Position numbers and translations under genes: made by a program
Source: Ficedula albicollis
Lineage: Eukaryota; Chordata; Aves; Passeriformes; Muscicapidae
NCBI RefSeq assembly: GCF_000247815.1
Contig: NC_021681.1
Coordinates: forward strand, 21,207,495-21,271,494
Length of the DNA stretch: 64,000 nucleotides
Direction of reading: 5' to 3'
Shown: positions 10,322 to 24,996 of the stretch, piece after piece
Numbering within the stretch: the stretch's first letter is position 1
Layout: each line of letters starts with the position of its first letter
Notes under the pieces: generated by a model
The model's database searches: none
What the model was told of the DNA's origin: nothing
What the model saw: the letters and a program-made list of their open reading frames with translations, nothing else

Positions 10322-13040
10322 TAGCTGGGAGGGGTCTCAGGTTTGATGGTCTGATGCACTTGGTGAATTAGAAATTAAAATAATCTTCCCGTGCACGTCC
10401 CCAGTGTGATTCACAGAGCCCCATCTCCCCACCACGTTTCCTCCAGCTGAAGGAACACTGTCATTGCTCAGATGACTGAGCTTCTGCTGGAATGAGTGGG
10501 CAATGGATAATTGCAGCTCAGGGCTGACTGTTCTCACTGCCACCCTGCCATGGGAGGGAGAAATCACCACTGCTCCAGTCCAGTGTCCAGGGAGGAGCCC
10601 CAGAGAGGAGAACCGGGACAGGGCAGCAGGAGAGCAGCACCTCTGCCCAGCAGCAAAAGGGAGATGCAGACTGGTTCTGGCCATCCCACGCTCCCTAGGT
10701 GGGCATCACTTTTGTTCCTTGCTCCTGCTACCCACAGATTTTACCACATCACTTCACAGACTGATAGGCCAGATGCTCAAACTATGTGATCTAATTATGC
10801 AGAACATTATGTTTTGAAATGAGCAATTTATATTGGAAAGTGCAGACTGAAAATCCTTTGATTTCACCACACTTCTAAGCACAAGGCTGTCATTTATTGT
10901 GTATATAGCATTCCTTTTTTATGACAAAATACTCTTGTAGTTAATTTTTTTGTGGTGTTTTTTGTTTATATTTCCCCAGGGCAACAACCAAATTAATATG
11001 TTCCTCACGGGAAAACACATGTTGGTAATAACACTGAAGACAAATTAGGTAGATAACCTGGAATCACAGTCAAAAGTAATCAGATCAGTGCTGAGTTCTA
11101 AGACAGAAAGTGGGAAGTTTTGCCTTCTGTAATATTTCTAAATTAGGTTTCCTTGTATGACCTAAAGAAAGTGTTGTAGAAGACTTCATGCAGAACACCT
11201 GTACTACTGAAAAGAGATTTTCTTTGCTAAATGAAGAATAAACTTTCAGATTTAACTCCAAAAATCCACCATTTGAAGCGTAAAGTCTCAGAAGGAGATT
11301 TTTCTGAGCTACTAGCACTAAAAGAGCACGGAACTAGGAAAGCATAAATGGTACATCTTCACCTGTTCCTTTTAACTACAGTCACAAATGTGTCTCTCTG
11401 TTAACCAAAGGAACTTTCACCTTGAGCCACAGATGGCTGAGCCACAGAACAGTAAACCCTGCTCTTCCCTAAATTCCCTGTGCTCTGTTATAGCCTATTA
11501 CACTGCCTACAACCCCTGAGCCACTCCAGATAAATCTTCCTCTATTTTGTACTTAGAGTCTCTGGACATCCAGGACAGTTATGCTTTCTCTCCCTTCTAA
11601 GTTTACAGCTTGATTCTCCTTTCTTTACAGTGGTGTAAATCAAGGGCTACTCCAAAGAAATCAGCACATTTGTGCTGATGTAAAATAAGCATTAGAGATA
11701 TATCAGACCCATTGTTCAGATTATGAAAAAAAAAAAATCAGTTATGGTCAGACATAAAACAAGTACAAACACCTCCTTCAATATTAATATTACTACAATT
11801 ATTGCAAATTTTGATGATTATTCCTCATTTTCATGTTGATCTGAGCTACCTATATGTTATATACTTCATTTCCTATCCATCCCTCTAAAGAGATTGGAAA
11901 GGATTTGTTCACATGAATGTATGTGCCGAGACAGACACAGAGGAGTGACAGCACAAAACATGAATTAACTCACTGCCTGATTTTATACTTAAGTGCCACT
12001 TAATATGATCCATTCACAGGGAGAAAATAGTTTCTTAGTATGAGTGGGTGCTACAGAGATTATGAGGATCTGAATATGTATATTTATAGAGAGAATACAA
12101 TTTATTTTATTCTTTCCAGTCCAAAAAAGCATGATGAAAGAAAAAGATAGGTCTCAAATTTCAAGGGAGGCAATTCTCTAAGTGATGGAAAATTTTCTGG
12201 CCTCTACTGGAAACTCTTCACAACCACCAAGAACCTGTGAGAAAAGGTGGAGACTCAAGCCACGCTTTACAACTCAACACACCACTCCACCATCATACTG
12301 CCATCATACTACTTCCAAAATCAGCAAAAAGTGCCCCATGATCAATTATGTTATCTGTGAAATAAAGAAAATGCATTTCATAAAATCTTTATAGCATGGC
12401 TGTCTTGGAATAATGACACCTCCTAGAGCACCTCTAAATAAGCATTTGGGGAAAGCAATCTGAGTAAATGGTTTTAAGGACAGGTTATTTATTTATTACA
12501 CAAGACACAACTTCTCACATTATTGCCTCAAGTAAAATGAATGCTGATAATGCTCCCACCTCTGAAACTGAACACATTTATATTAAAAATGTAGAAAGTA
12601 CAGTATACACTGAGGTGCAATCTATTGACTGTGTCAGTAATAGCATTTTTTCATTTTTCCACTTGTAATAGAAGCCATTGCTTGCATTCAGAATGTATTG
12701 TCAAGCTTTATTAATCTCAGCACAGAGGCCATCCTGGGCCTTGAAAGCTATTGGTTTTTTTAAAGAGATGGTATTCTTTTTCTATGGCCTACTTGAGATC
12801 TATTTCAGATCTGACAGAAAAAAAAAACTCCCTCAAATTACAGGACAATTTAAACAACACTTAATGATCACTGATGTGTTTAAAGTTTTCCTTGAAAAGC
12901 TTGAAAATGAATTACAATATTTTAAATTTTAAATAAAGAGTTTCTTTGCAGGTTGGCAATCAACACTGTAAGATGATTCTTTGTCTCATTATTTCAAAAT
13001 AAATTTGATTATTAGACACTGAAGATGATAATCTGAGCAG
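10322..13040. other. Unannotated non-coding sequence
   Basis: The first 400 bases are more GC-rich than the surroundings and therefore hold overlapping open frames on both strands (10337-10684 minus; 10503-10817 and 10511-10789 plus), none with a recognisable domain. The remainder is AT-rich. The frames at 12182-12932 on the plus strand are also unremarkable. A small repeat of CATCATACT-type words occurs near 12292-12312. Confidence 0.6.
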
Positions 13041-13160
13041 AGCTGAACGCATGATCTTGAGGAAGGGTTGAGGAACATTCCACTCTGAGCCTGTAGACCG
13101 AGCTGAATGCATGATCTTGAGGAAGAGTTGAGGAACATTCCACTCTGAGCCTGTAGACAG
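13041..13160. repeat. Tandem duplication, 60-bp unit, two copies
   Basis: Copy 1 is 13041-13100 and copy 2 is 13101-13160. Differences include AACGC versus AATGC (a CpG transition) and a G/A transition in the GGAAGGGTTG stretch. A minus-strand open frame here (12960-13169) contains a repeated block of about 20 residues solely because of the duplication. Confidence 0.94.
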
Positions 13161-16100
13161 AGCAGTCACTTTGGTGCCTTAATTCCAGAGCTGAAATTCT
13201 GACCCTAGCCAGGTCATTGGCATTTTTCTATCCACAGGGTTGTTTGGGCAGGTTTTTATTTCTAAATCTATGAGTGCACAGAGGAAGTACTTATACCATA
13301 AGCGTTCCTAATATGACTTGGACTGCTCCAGTGTGAAGCTGAAATGCCAGGTAAGCCTGTAGGATTGAGGAAGGGGGCACTTTTTATAAGGTATAATACC
13401 TGCATTGTATTTCATTTTTTTCCTTAAGGGGAAAAAAGCAATGGTACAGGGTACATCAGTAACCCTTCAACAGTTGTCATTTATGTTCAAACTTGTTACA
13501 AAGATAAATCCTCTCCCTATTTTGCAGCCTTAGGAGTGTAATATTCTTACAGTGGATAATTGTATTTCTTGTCCAACCACCACAGAAGGACCAGAGACAA
13601 AGGATCTCACAACCATTTCTAACACTGCTGCTCTCCTGACACGCCCCTGACCTACCATCATCCTTGTCTCTGCATCTGTTCCAAAAATTACTTTGTCACA
13701 CGATTTGCATGAAAGATTCTGCACAACTCTTACGGCCCTGAACAAGGACCAAATTTCAAACTATATTACTATTAAAATACAGGATTTTCTACTGCGTGCG
13801 ATGGTTGAATTCAAACCCATTAATAGTAATAAAGAGTGGTAAAGCCCTTGAAATATGAAAACACCAGTTTAATTGTTACATCAATAGTCTGAATTACTTG
13901 TCTTTGGCAAGACTTTATGCTTCCATCTCCTGCTGTCTCTGGAGAAATGGTATAAGTATTTTCTAGCTTTTAGTAAGACAGTGAAAAAATTCATGTCAGG
14001 GCTTGCAGTTTTCTGGCTTTACATGCAGGTGGCATAGGCAGGGTTATCAACTTGTTCTTGCTACTTGAATATAAAATCAAATCCCTCCCCACAACCAGGT
14101 ACCTTCTGCTGAAGCCCACTCCCTGTAAAAGTCTAATGGTTTGTGTGTAGCAAGTTAATAGCAGCACCAAGCAAGATTTCACTCGGCATCTTTCGGTTAT
14201 TAGGTCATCTTGGAAAATTAAAAAAAGGAACTCCAATAGCAAAGTGCAGAGATTTAAATCTTGCAAGGGATGAGCACAAAATGAAATGGAAAATCAGATG
14301 CAACAAGTGAAATAAAAGCCAGGTCAAACACCCCATGACTTACAATTGAAATTTGATAAGCCAACAAGCACTTACGCAATAACTGTTGCATTCTTTTTTA
14401 GGCTTGGTTTTAAAGTTTTCTTTTAAAAAGTTGAAGGCAGTTTCAAAACCCTAATACAGGAACTCAGATTCAAAGCAAAATGATAGAAAGCCAATGCTGT
14501 GTCTTGGTGTAAAGCTGGCTAATTGGAAATGCTCTTCACCATGGAAAATAATTTAATGCCATTACACTAGAAGACAATAACTTATTACTAAGTTGGCACC
14601 TTCCCATTTAATAAATGCATTTGCTATTACTTTGGGGGTGAATGTTACTGACATTCAATCAACACACTTTCCAGGAATGGGCTGCAACTTCTTTCCACCA
14701 TTCCTTGCATATAGGTGGCACTAAAGGTATGCAATGAGTTACTGCAACCTATTTATTATATTCCAGTTTTTAATCTATTTTAAGGTACACACTATGCATA
14801 GCTCAAATATTGCCGCAGTTTATTATATTTGGTTTTGCACATTTTGCAAACATGAGAGATTGTAAAATCCAGAAATCAGTTCTCCTTCGAGCTGGAATTC
14901 TCAAGAAGTACATAGGAGTTCAGTATAGTGTTTTCTTCTTGAAAATAAAAGGTATCATTTACTAAACCTTTGGTCTGCAAAAATCAGAGTGCTTTACTTC
15001 TATATGAATTGCTAAATCACACCTTAAATAAATGTGTTGAGCAGCCTTTGAGAATAATTTATACTTTTTTCAAAATGGTTTCACACATGAGAAAGAAGCT
15101 TTGCTGCAGTTGCAGGGTAAGGGCACTCTGCCTGTTTAATACAGGGAATTGCTGTGGAAGTCAGCAAGTATTTTTTATGCCAAAGAACCTTAGAACTGAA
15201 TAAATTTTGGGTAATTTGACAATTCAAGTAATCAAAGCAGTACCATATACTCAGTTCCTTCCGTACTGAGTACATGATGACAATATCCTGTTTTACTGCA
15301 TTATGAGATGCTGAGAAAAAATAAGATTCTAAGAAGAACTTGTAGTATTGAATGCCACTAACAGCTTTTAACGCTACATATTGATGGAGCAACATTTTTT
15401 GTCTTAACTTTGACCACAGCAACTCTTATATTTCTAAATTTCTCTTAATTGATAATTTTTATCCTCTAATTTTCAGTCTCAGTGTTGGTAAATATGGCAT
15501 CTGTTGATTAAGTCTACTCTGAAAGTATCTTTTATTGAAACAATATGCTCATTTGTACAAAAAATATATAATATCTATAGGACCATCTATATATGTAAGA
15601 ATATATATCTTTTTAAGTGAAAATACAACTTCCTCAGGAAATAAGTGGTTAAGACAAGTGAACAGATAACAACTAAACTTAATTTGCCTCTTGAGCTTTG
15701 CACCAGGTTTAATCAGCTCAAAGACGACCCTTCAAAAGCACTGAACACTACAGGGATATAAAAGTTGTTCCATGGGCTAAAGGTAGAGCTGATGATGAAG
15801 GCATTGTCTTCTACTGGATGCTGTACAGATTAAACTGCATCTATTCACTAGGAAAAGCAGTGAGACTTCACCATCTGTGAATCCTGCTGAGAATAAAAGT
15901 AATTTGCAAAGAGAATAGGGTGAGAAACTGCCATCGGTGCTGTGGAGAGCAAGAGTGCCACACAAACTCTTTCTGTGCACAAAGCAAAAGAGAAGGGAAT
16001 TAAAAGCTCCTGATCACCTTCCAAATTACTGGAACACTTGCTGAGGGTGTGGGGAAGGTGCTTACCTGATACTAGGTTTTATCAGGTGCAGAAGTAAGAT

Positions 16101-16716
16101 GTAGAATGGGAAAGAATGTGCTCATTTTAACACAGAGAGATCCTTACAACCACATTAATTCATTGATCCAAAAAGAACAAAGCAAGAACTAATGGTAGTT
16201 AAAAACTCAAAATGTTATTTTATTGTTTGAGAAGCAACTTAGTCTGCTGCCCCTGTCACAGGATCAAGTATTCTGACGGTAATTACTGTCTTCCATAGGT
16301 AGCAAGAGCTGTTATCACAGAGTTTTTTGACAGTCCAGCAGTCCCAGCCCAGTGTGGAGGGTCCTGTGCCTGAGGGCTTGTGCCCAGCAGATCTCCAAAA
16401 CCAGTCTTTTGCTGGCAACCTCTGTCCTGGCACTACATTGTTGTGGTTGTCTTGCAGTGGGCAGAAATAGAAGGAAAATAAGAAAGGAGATATAGTTACC
16501 ACCCAATGCTGGGGCATAAACTATCCACCCTGTGGTATTTATTAAATGCAAACCGTGTATTTTTTCACATAGCTAAAGCTTTAGTAAGGCCTATGAGTTC
16601 AATATTCCCTTTCTTTAAAAAAAAAACCACCCCAAGAGCTAGAATTACAGCTCTTCCTGCTTTTCCTCCAGCAAGGTAAAAGATGCTAATGTATAAAGGC
16701 AGAACAAATGGGCTCT
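13161..16716. other. Unannotated non-coding sequence
   Basis: No gene is supported. The most exon-like candidate is on the minus strand, where a pyrimidine-rich tract followed by CACTGCAAG lies at about 16450-16485 and could act as a splice acceptor. The following open frame (to 16239) resembles no known protein and has no good downstream donor. The region around 15560-15615 is rich in TATATA words. Confidence 0.55.
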
Positions 16717-16900
16717 TTATTTTTGCAGGACAAAGAGCATTTGAACTCCATCAGTGGCTCTTTGACTGCCTTCAAAGCTTGTCTCTGACTAAATTAAAGC
16801 CTCTGCTCGCTTCTGATTTGTAGTACACTGCAGGCTTTCCATTGCACTAGCAGCTAGATGCATGTAATAGCTATCTTATAATAACACAGCTAATGAAAAA
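16717..16900. other. Candidate conserved non-coding stretch
   Basis: This stretch is unique, compositionally balanced and ORF-poor, with several ATTA/TAAT words, and it is free of low-complexity sequence. It reads like vertebrate conserved non-coding DNA, but I have no alignment, so this is an impression only. Confidence 0.2.
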
Positions 16901-19900
16901 AAATCAGAATTAAGATTTAGGAAGGGCTATGTCCTCACTCGATGCAAAGTAGAGTAGCTCCCCTAAGATCAATTTTTATTATGCCACTTTACCGTGGCTC
17001 AGAATCTGCCCCCTAATTCAATGAGCTAGCTCAGAGAGAAGTCTTAACCTTATCCTGTACAACCAGGGTAGCACATTTTGAGGTCACTAATAACATGAAA
17101 TAGTTTGACTGGAATTAAAGTGATTTCCTGAAGTTAGAAAAGCACAATTTAGCAGATGAACCAGCAAAATTGGCCCCCAAGTAGGAGACCACTGATCCTC
17201 ATCTCACTTAATTTAAAAGGCACTCCTGTGAAATGTGAGGTTATCTGGGTGCAAAAATCCCTCAATCTCAACAACAAAGAGGAGAGCAGAAAAACACACA
17301 GGAAACAATTTACAGGGCCCTGTGCCTGATACACTGGCACTTCTATATCATAACATTGCAGTAACTGGGTAACACCTAAAAACTTACATATGGGGGTTAA
17401 GGGATTAACATGTGCCATTAAGGTAAAAATGTACATTTATTTCCCCTTTCCTCACTGCAAGGCTGCCACTGCACCCCAGAGTGAGAAGAGTTGCAGCTGT
17501 TGGAAATCTTGCTGCATGAAGAGAAAAAAGTGACCCCTGAGCAACCTCCTTTAGATGTGAGGTGGGGTAAAGAGCAGTGGTTTACCCTGTGTTCTTCCTG
17601 CATGAGAGCATAAAGTGACAGGAATAGATTGGCATTGTTGAACTAAAGCAAATAAATTTGCAGTTTACACCTGAATTACATTTAGTCTACTCATGCCAGC
17701 ATCACCACAGTTTTCAACCAGGTTACACTACAGCTAATAAGTTTTGAATCATTCATTGATTTTCATTAAAGAAATCCAAATACCAACTCATGAGAAACTC
17801 CCTAATGATAACCAGAACAATAACTTTGAATTGCTGCAGTGTTTTCTTTTAGGCAGTGCAGTTTACCTTGTCTTCAGTATTTAGAAAATGAGAAAATATT
17901 TCAAGGAGATGAGCCTCAATGGAGATAATACTTCTACAGTAATACCAAGTGCTCTTATGATGAGAATATCCATGAAAGAAATCACTCACAAATGCAAGGC
18001 TGCTCCAAACAATTTTAAGTTTCAAGGTGGTGAAGAGAAAAAGCAGAGGTGAACCTTCTTTTGGAGCCATTGGAAATAAAGCTAAATTGCTTGAATTGGA
18101 GCAATAAAAATCATAAAAGCTCCAAACAGGAGTCACGTGCAAGGTTATTTACCATAGGCACCTGTCAAAATCATGACCACAGGACCAAAGTAGCAGAGAT
18201 TCTTTGGAGGCTGCAAGCCAGGAGTGGAAAACCTTGACATGCACTTTATAGAGAGAAAGAACAGTATGTAGTCAGACCCATTTAAAGATATATTTTATCA
18301 TCTGTTTTAGTCATTCATTGTGCCATCATTCAAATGATGAGGTCTAAATCAACTGATTATTTCATTCCTACCATTTAGAACTGTGCAGTTTGAAAGAGAC
18401 ATTAGGACAGCAGTAAGCTGGGAGACAGAAGAACGTATGAATCATGAATAAAAGAGAAAACATACGTGCTTAGTGTGTGTCACAAATTTGAAATAAGTTG
18501 CTTTGGCACAGCCATGAGACAAATCCTTCCTGGAAGAAGCAGAAGGTATTAGTAATTATGTCAAAATATTAATGTCCCAGTTGACTTCAGTGCCCAGCAG
18601 GCAGATGCTTTTCCAAAAGTTTTGAGAGCTCACATGCTACCATATGAAATACATGAGTTGAGCAATGAGGGGTAGGAGGTGGATTGCTTCTTTTCTCCAC
18701 TTCCAACTCTGACATTGCATCCAGTGGAGGATCTGTACATGGCTCAATTAGTGCATGAAATTAGCAGAAACACCTGCAGGATAAGGTCCTTCTGCACTTA
18801 CCACACACCTGGCTACTGGGCTAGTTACTGGAAAGGAAATTTGACACCTCCAGCTGCCCAAATCCATGGTTTGGCTAGCACATAAGGTTTATTGTAATTT
18901 TACCCTTTTCAGAAATTAAGATAGTTACTTATTAAAGCATAAAGCTTAATTTAAAACATAGATCCCATTAATCCAGCAGGATTGGGATTTCATCTGAAGG
19001 GCACGGTTTGGATGTTTATCATTTCTCAGACTCTGCTCTCCTATGCCTGAAGCTGAACCTGTTGCAGAGCTCTGAACATTGAGGTCTGGACACACTGAAG
19101 AGAGGGAACAAGCTGGAAGGAGACATTTCTGCAGGCAGCCTGCCCCCAGAGCTTGATAAACCACAGACAAGGTGCTTCCAACAGCATCCCTACAGCAGAG
19201 CAGACACAAATCCTCCCAAACCTCTCTACCCTGTTCCTCACCTGCCCCCTTCACTCAACAGTACTCTCAAAATCTTTCAAGTTTCGTGCCTTGCTGCTCA
19301 TAAAGCACAATAAAAGAAATAGTGCCTATTACCCAGCAAACACAGCAGAATCCTGTTTGTTCCTGCAAAGTGCCTTTCAATTTGCTTTTTAAAGGGAATG
19401 TTTTTGTTCCTAATAACACCAGACTAATAATCCTGGAGGTTTATTTTTCAGGTAAAGCACTAGAAGTAACCAAAATGTCTTTATTAAGGCCTTTATGTTC
19501 GGATCTTAAAAAAAAAAAAGTGTTTCTGTTTTGGAAAGACCAATACACCCACAGCCTTAAGCAGTCTGCAGGTCTGAATACTGATAAACAAATAAACAGG
19601 TTGGGTTTCTCTTCCCCATTCACTTCAATATAAGCAAATCCATGAAGAGCCATCAAACAGAAGTTTCTTTGGCTCCTATAAACTCTGTACTCAAAACATT
19701 TCAAATTAAGAGGCTCTACCTCAGCTCAAGTCAGCTCACATCACCTCTGAATGCAAGTAAATAAAATGTGTATTTTGATGGCGATGCCAGTCTTTGCTCT
19801 GATCACTCACTGTCTAAATCGATTAATACTCTATTTACTGGGAAATTTGCTGCCTAAAAGTTGCAACTGACAGCTTAGAGTTTTCTGAAGGCTGCTGGTT

Positions 19901-22689
19901 GCAAGTTCTAGGAATTCTTACTCTTACAGGTCATTGCACCAACATGTTGGTACATTCTTCATGACATTTTGCTGCACAGCACTGAAAAAGCAGCTGTGAA
20001 CAGGCACATAATCCTGTGTATCTTAGAGTTCAGGAAAAGTTTTATCTTCTTGAGCTCTGTCAGTCACAGAAGAGAGCCTTTGTACCCGAGTGCCCCAAGC
20101 ATTGCGAGTTCCTCCCCCGCTCCCATTTTCTCAGCAGATGCTGTGAAATATCGAAGCTCGGCCGTAACCACGGCTGTGTGTGATTGCTGCAGGCTCCCGA
20201 GTGCTGTGCATCCAGGGTGCACTCAAACAATGTAAACCCACTCTAAAAATGCATCATCTGTCAGCATGGGAACTTATCTCTCCAGACTCCCTGGCTCTTT
20301 GCCTTGAACACTCTGCAAGTGATTTTGTGAAATATTTTCTCTGTAGCCACCGAGCCTGCAATTTCTCAGCGATCTTACTGAAAACTAGGAGAGAACGTGC
20401 CAAAACCAAGCTCTCCACGGATGCAATCCCTGCTAGTCCAAGTTCAACCCGCACTGAAGAGCATTGCCAGGGCTGGGAGCAAGGTTCACTCCACCCTGCA
20501 GGATTAGCTGAAGGTTTTCCCATGCAATAAGGAGGAATTATGTGGTGTCTAACAGCAAACACACAGACACAAAATCTGTGGACAACTGAAAAATAAAGGA
20601 ATGTATTTCACTTGCCTTGCAGCTTCAGTTTGTCACTAAAATCCTATGCAATAAGGCTTTAGTTTCAATAGCCCTCCCATGATTAATCATTTTTGATAGT
20701 TTCATGTGATCTCTCATTAGTATATTATGACTTACTTTCTCTAGATTGTTCACAACTCACAGACTGATTAGTTCAATAGCTGGTGCTGTGCAGCCAGATT
20801 TTCCCCAAAGAATTTGAAATCTTGGTTATAATCAACAAGGGAATAAAACAAAGGAGAACAAGAGAGGCAAACTAAAAAAAAATATTCTAGAAATCTTTCC
20901 ATAGAGTTAAGTGTTAATCTCATGCTTGTAGGGTTATTATTTACAAGTCTTAGAAGTCATTTTAAATGAGCTTTTAGAGACAGAATACAGTGCTATTCAT
21001 CTTCACCAGGAAGGAATAGAAATGGGTGAGGGAATTCTCTTTTAGATATGATGAATTTAGCTTAAAACTGAACAGTCATGTAAGATCTCTGGCATTGCTG
21101 GGGTGTTAGTTTGGACAGATGACAGGATGATGGATAAGGCTTTGATTCAGCAGCACAGAACAGTTTTTTTAAGCGTGTTGCAAATAAAACCAATCAAAGA
21201 TGACTCATGGTGGGAAAAGAGAAAGCAAACAGGACATATAGCTGCAAAAAACCCTCACAGAAAGCAGGATGGCTTCAAAGAATGGCTTCCTGAAAAGGAG
21301 TTTAAAGGAAGAGAAAGAGGAAGAAAAATAAGGAATCAGCTGTCTTGACAACTGTCAAGTGGCCCAGACTAAAAATGAAGAATTCATCCTGAGGTTTGCC
21401 TAGGAAATGAACATGCTTTCATTAACATAAAGGAAATACAAAATGGACATTTTGTTCAGAGCTCCAGAAGAGGAGTCCTAGACAACTTCTGGATATGCAC
21501 TGGCCATGAGCTGAAATGAAAAGAAGAGGAGGTGGAGAAGCTGTGAGAAATAACTTAGCGTGCATCCTGAAGCCCTGCAAATTCCACTTGGTCTGTCTTT
21601 TCTTGGTGTTCACGTGCCTTCTCCAACCAGCAAGGCTGTCAGAAGTAAGTACACAACTCTGAGAAAAGCACACTCTTACTTAACTGCTTTTGCTGTAAAT
21701 TCAGCAAGAAAATAAGTGCCAAATGATTCCCCTATAATAGCTTCAAGGAAAAGAATGCAATTTTTCAGATGTCAGTGTGGGGTTTGCAAATATTGCTATT
21801 TACAGACTGGGCTGCACTTGAAACTCTAAGAAAAGTCACAATTTGGTCTAGGATCCTTGAAATGATATTTTAAAAATGTCCTTCCCACCTCTCAAAATGC
21901 TCTTCTCGGAGACAGTGTTACCTGCACGCACATAATGTGGCATGTAGGTGCCTTGTCTGTTAGCCAAGTAGTAACCATGTATAAAATATTCTAGCCTGGT
22001 TTGATAAATTAGAAAACAAAGTAAACTAGACAGGTAATTAAAAGTAATAAACCAGGTTTAATTGGTTGAGTAACCATGAGGAAATTCAGTGCCAGCAGCA
22101 AAGGCATAAAACACAGCAACTTGGGTTTTGATGTCATAAGTATCCCTGATGCTGCGGAGCCACAGTAATTTCAGATACCGTGGGGAAGCTACTGCTTCAT
22201 TACTATGAATATAGAAACCATTATCACACCTCTTCCCATACACTTCAATAAAATATGCAGTGCAGATAACTGACAACCCAGACATATCAGGAAGGTGATT
22301 AAATAGCAGGTACTCAAGAAATACTGCCAATGGGGCCCAAAAGGCATTTTTATTTTCCTGCTGGGCAAGTTATTAAGTGGCCTGATGACCCCATCTCACA
22401 GCAATACACCATTAAATCTCAATAGGAGTGATGACAAGCTGCCACAAATAAAAACATCCTTCTGCAGTAGTCCCCCAGTAAACAGGGGTTAGGTGAGGCA
22501 CTTGGCTGAGAGCTTTATCCTTCAACGCTGCAACAAAGCTCCAGGAGACTCGCACAGGCACAGCCAGCACTGTCCAGAAGTGGATGTTCTTAAAGCTCAG
22601 TGATCTCCTGAAGGCCACAGCCAGAGGCAGTGAAGGTAAAGCTGTCAAATGACATTAGATGTAACACCATTCCCGTTTGACTCTCTCAG
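16901..22689. other. Unannotated non-coding sequence
   Basis: There are many overlapping short frames (for example 18946-19254 minus, 19153-19392 and 19322-19633 plus, 20180-20530 plus, 20254-20562 minus). None has a recognisable domain, and they occupy the same DNA on opposite strands. The segment 20080-20260 has a somewhat higher CpG count than its surroundings. No transposon is recognised. Confidence 0.6.
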
Positions 22690-22770
22690 CAGAAACGCGG
22701 TCGGAGCAGCGGCACGGGCGGGCCGGGCGCGGAGGGTGGGTAACCTGAGGAGCACCAGTGTGACGGGAAA
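22690..22770. other. Isolated CpG-rich, GC-rich patch
   Basis: About nine CpG dinucleotides fall within roughly 40 bases (22695-22732), in DNA that is otherwise AT-rich and nearly CpG-free. The patch is much too short to be a CpG island by the usual length criterion. It could be a remnant of a promoter or exon, a local GC-rich insertion or an assembly oddity. A 113-codon open frame on the plus strand (22649-22990) runs through it and is not recognisable. The frame's arginine- and alanine-rich start simply reflects the GC content. Confidence 0.4.
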
Positions 22771-24401
22771 GATAATGAGGGACTCCAGAAGTTATTGGCT
22801 CATTAACAATGCCCTACAGGAAGGGATTTTCTGTCTAGTAATAGAAGGAGCACAAGCACGGAGTCTCGATATGATCTGCAGCCTGTTTAATTCCACTGCT
22901 TTGGGAGTAGGGCTCTTGATTTCTCCCTTTCTCTGTCACTTACATAATTTGGGCACTGAAGTGCTAACTCTATTATATGGTTCAACATGAAAATGGAGAG
23001 TTTTTGCAAGCTTCATTAACATACTGTTGCAAAAATTGGCCTCAACTGAAGCTCAGTCATTTTCCAAGTCTCACAATCCCTAGCAGAAGTTGTTGCTGAA
23101 AATAAGAAGACGCATTTTTGAAAAGCAAAAACAGCATTACAAAATATGACATGTGATTCAAAATGGAGAACTCAGAATAGATAAAAACTCAGCTATATAA
23201 TTCATCTGAATAGTATTACTTTTGGGCCACTATGCTGAGTTTAATCTTAGCCATAGCACTGTAATGCCAAAAATGACCTGAGAAAACAGTCCATGTTTTG
23301 GCCACTTAGGTCAGTAATACCTTCCTACTGCCTCTCCCAAAATATTGACCTAAACGTAAAAGTACAATGTTACTGTGAGAACAATGTTTTTGCATCCTGA
23401 AAAATTCTGTTTGCATCGGTTTTCATGGAGAACGAAGGAAACCACATTTTCCAAACCAAAGGTATTGCAAATCTCAATCTAATAAAAATCCCTAGGAAAA
23501 GAAATAATCTGACGTTTCCAACCCAGCATCTTCTGATTACTGAACTCAAGCAAATGTTTCTGCCTTAAAAACAAGTTTATACTTCAGGTTTCCCAAAATA
23601 TACATGCCAAGTAGTTTTCTTTGGGTACAAATCACATTTTAAATATGAGGAAAAAAAGGAATCACAAAGTAGTTTCTGCTTTCCAGTGATTGTGAGAAAA
23701 CAGATTACACGTATTCGACACAATTCAAGGCACATATATTCATTATTTATTTTTACTCTAAAGGTGCTATTTATGATAACTTATCTTGTTTTTCATACAT
23801 GTTTGCACTCTCCAGCAGTGAAATAATTTCACTGTCAATAGCAGAGATAACTCACTGAAAGAATGAATGGGAATAATGACAATGTCTTAAGAATCTTAAC
23901 TGATTGTAATTAGCAAAACATTTACAACATACTAGCAAAAGAGAATTGATACATAGAACTGAAAGCCTTATTACTGATGCAATGTACATTTTGAGAAGTG
24001 AATATAAATAGAAAATACTATCACAGTGCCATATACAGCCTTCAACACAAGTAAGTTTTCCAGCCTTGACCAAGTACAATTCTGATTTAGAAAGAAAATG
24101 AAACAAGGTCCTACTTACTCAACAGGACTTTGTCTATGTGAATGCACAGAGTGACAGGCGATTCATTTTTACTTCTCTACAGCTTGTACTCCTTTCATGC
24201 TTTACAGATCCTAAACAGCGAAGTCAGAGCAAGCAGGGTAGAACTAACAAAGCCTCTACCTGGTTATGCTGGTTTTGTTGGCATAGTCCAGACTCTTAAC
24301 CCTTGGCAGCCCAACTGGATAATAAAATGATGTATTGAAAGTTTTAAAAAAAGCATCTGTAGATAATTAAGACTGCTTGTACCAGATTTGGGTTAAAATG
24401 C
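22771..24401. other. Unannotated non-coding sequence
   Basis: AT-rich unique DNA with no recognisable gene or repeat. It ends where the A-run flanking the poly-G artefact begins. Confidence 0.65.
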
Positions 24402-24425
24402 AAAAAAAAAAAAAAAAAAAAAAAA
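24402..24425. repeat. A24 homopolymer left of the poly-G run
   Basis: Twenty-four A bases, followed by the seven bases CAATGCA and then the G-run. On the far side of the G-run there is another A-run (A22, 24975-24996) followed by TCAATGCA. The two A-runs and the repeated CAATGCA are probably the same genomic position represented twice. Confidence 0.85.
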
Positions 24426-24432
24426 CAATGCA

Positions 24433-24996
<564 letters not shown>

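Noticed and set aside
16239..16517. Possible exon on the minus strand preceded by a pyrimidine tract and an AG
   Set aside because: The acceptor-like sequence is reasonable, but the following frame matches no protein I know and no good donor site follows; pyrimidine tracts plus AG are common by chance.
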